From positions 1-5,188 of the forward strand of contig JAHEKA010000213.1 of NCBI GenBank assembly GCA_024638585.1: DNA of 5,188 bases, given 5' to 3'. Source of the DNA: Rhodospirillales bacterium. Lineage in GTDB: Bacteria > Pseudomonadota > Alphaproteobacteria > SMXQ01. Below are positions 5,010 through 5,188 of this stretch, in pieces. Under the pieces are notes generated by a model. That model worked only from the letters and a program-made list of their open reading frames with translations, had not been told where the DNA came from and made no database searches. The translations under genes were made by a program, and so were the position numbers. Position 1 is the first letter of the stretch; each line of letters starts with the position of its first letter.

Positions 5010-5188
5010 GGGGATCTCCTTCGTCATGCGAATCAAGCTGACGCGGCCTGCCCGATTCGCCGTTGCCGGGAGAATGGCTGTTTCTCATTGATCGGAGAAT
5101 GTGGATTAATCGGAAGTCTCTATTTCGCAATTTGGAATTATTGAAAGCCGCCCGCCCGTGGCACACTGGGCTCCGGCGCTCGTCCCCC
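5010..5188 (-). promoter_or_regulatory. Upstream region of the second gene set, with short direct repeats
   Basis: No gene is supported here up to the window edge. The part 5080-5145 is clearly AT-richer than its surroundings and is the likely promoter region for the CMD-like gene. It holds ATTGATCGGA (5087-5096) and ATTAATCGGA (5105-5114), a 9/10 direct repeat at an 18-bp interval. GGAGAATG occurs twice (5069-5076, 5094-5101), and TTCTC/GAGAA form an inverted pair (5082-5086, 5095-5099). GCAATT followed by ATTATT (5127-5142) recalls the LysR leader (2292-2304). No convincing pair of promoter hexamers was found. Confidence 0.35.

Noticed and set aside
4680..5188. CMD-like gene as a plain frameshifted pseudogene
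   Set aside because: No CMD N-terminal half with CxxC was found in any frame upstream within the window, and the short frame has its own well-placed ribosome site. The window edge limits this check.

Overview
This is a GC-rich bacterial window with compact genes, strong AGGAG-type ribosome binding sites about 6 nt before most starts, and no RNA gene, CRISPR array or recognisable mobile element. Codon use and the style of the LysR and YHS proteins suggest a proteobacterium, perhaps an alphaproteobacterium. That is an impression from the sequence, not a demonstrated placement.

Layout. A LysR-type regulator (2323-3222, +) stands back to back with a four-gene minus-strand set. In transcription order that set is a small VOC (glyoxalase/dioxygenase-fold) protein (2174-1767), an exported YHS-domain protein (1699-1202), a four-helix DUF4383-like membrane protein with a CPPC tail (1131-667) and an AhpD-like carboxymuconolactone decarboxylase (CMD) family protein with an intact CxxCxxxH site (629-78). 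Gaps of 37-70 nt fit one operon, and a strong hairpin at 40-65 lies just after the last stop. The 148-bp divergent intergenic region carries a good LysR-type box (TGTTC-N7-GAACA) overlapping a perfect 17-bp palindrome.

Converging on the LysR gene is a second minus-strand set: a small cysteine-free protein whose C-terminal part resembles the C-terminus of the CMD protein (5009-4680), a small exported two-cysteine protein (4665-4369) and a haloalkane-dehalogenase-like alpha/beta hydrolase (4316-3249). An AT-richer stretch with short direct repeats lies upstream of this set and runs to the window edge.

Together the content (thiol peroxidase-like CMD fold, VOC fold, hydrolase with an Asp nucleophile, exported small proteins, membrane protein with CxxC) suggests a LysR-controlled response to a reactive or xenobiotic small molecule. 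No substrate can be assigned from sequence alone. The most unusual points are the unfamiliar gene combination, the Cys-free CMD-like protein, the Trp-to-Phe change beside the hydrolase nucleophile and its Pro/Arg-rich tail, the layered operator, and a 14-bp exact repeat shared by the LysR leader and the LysR coding sequence.
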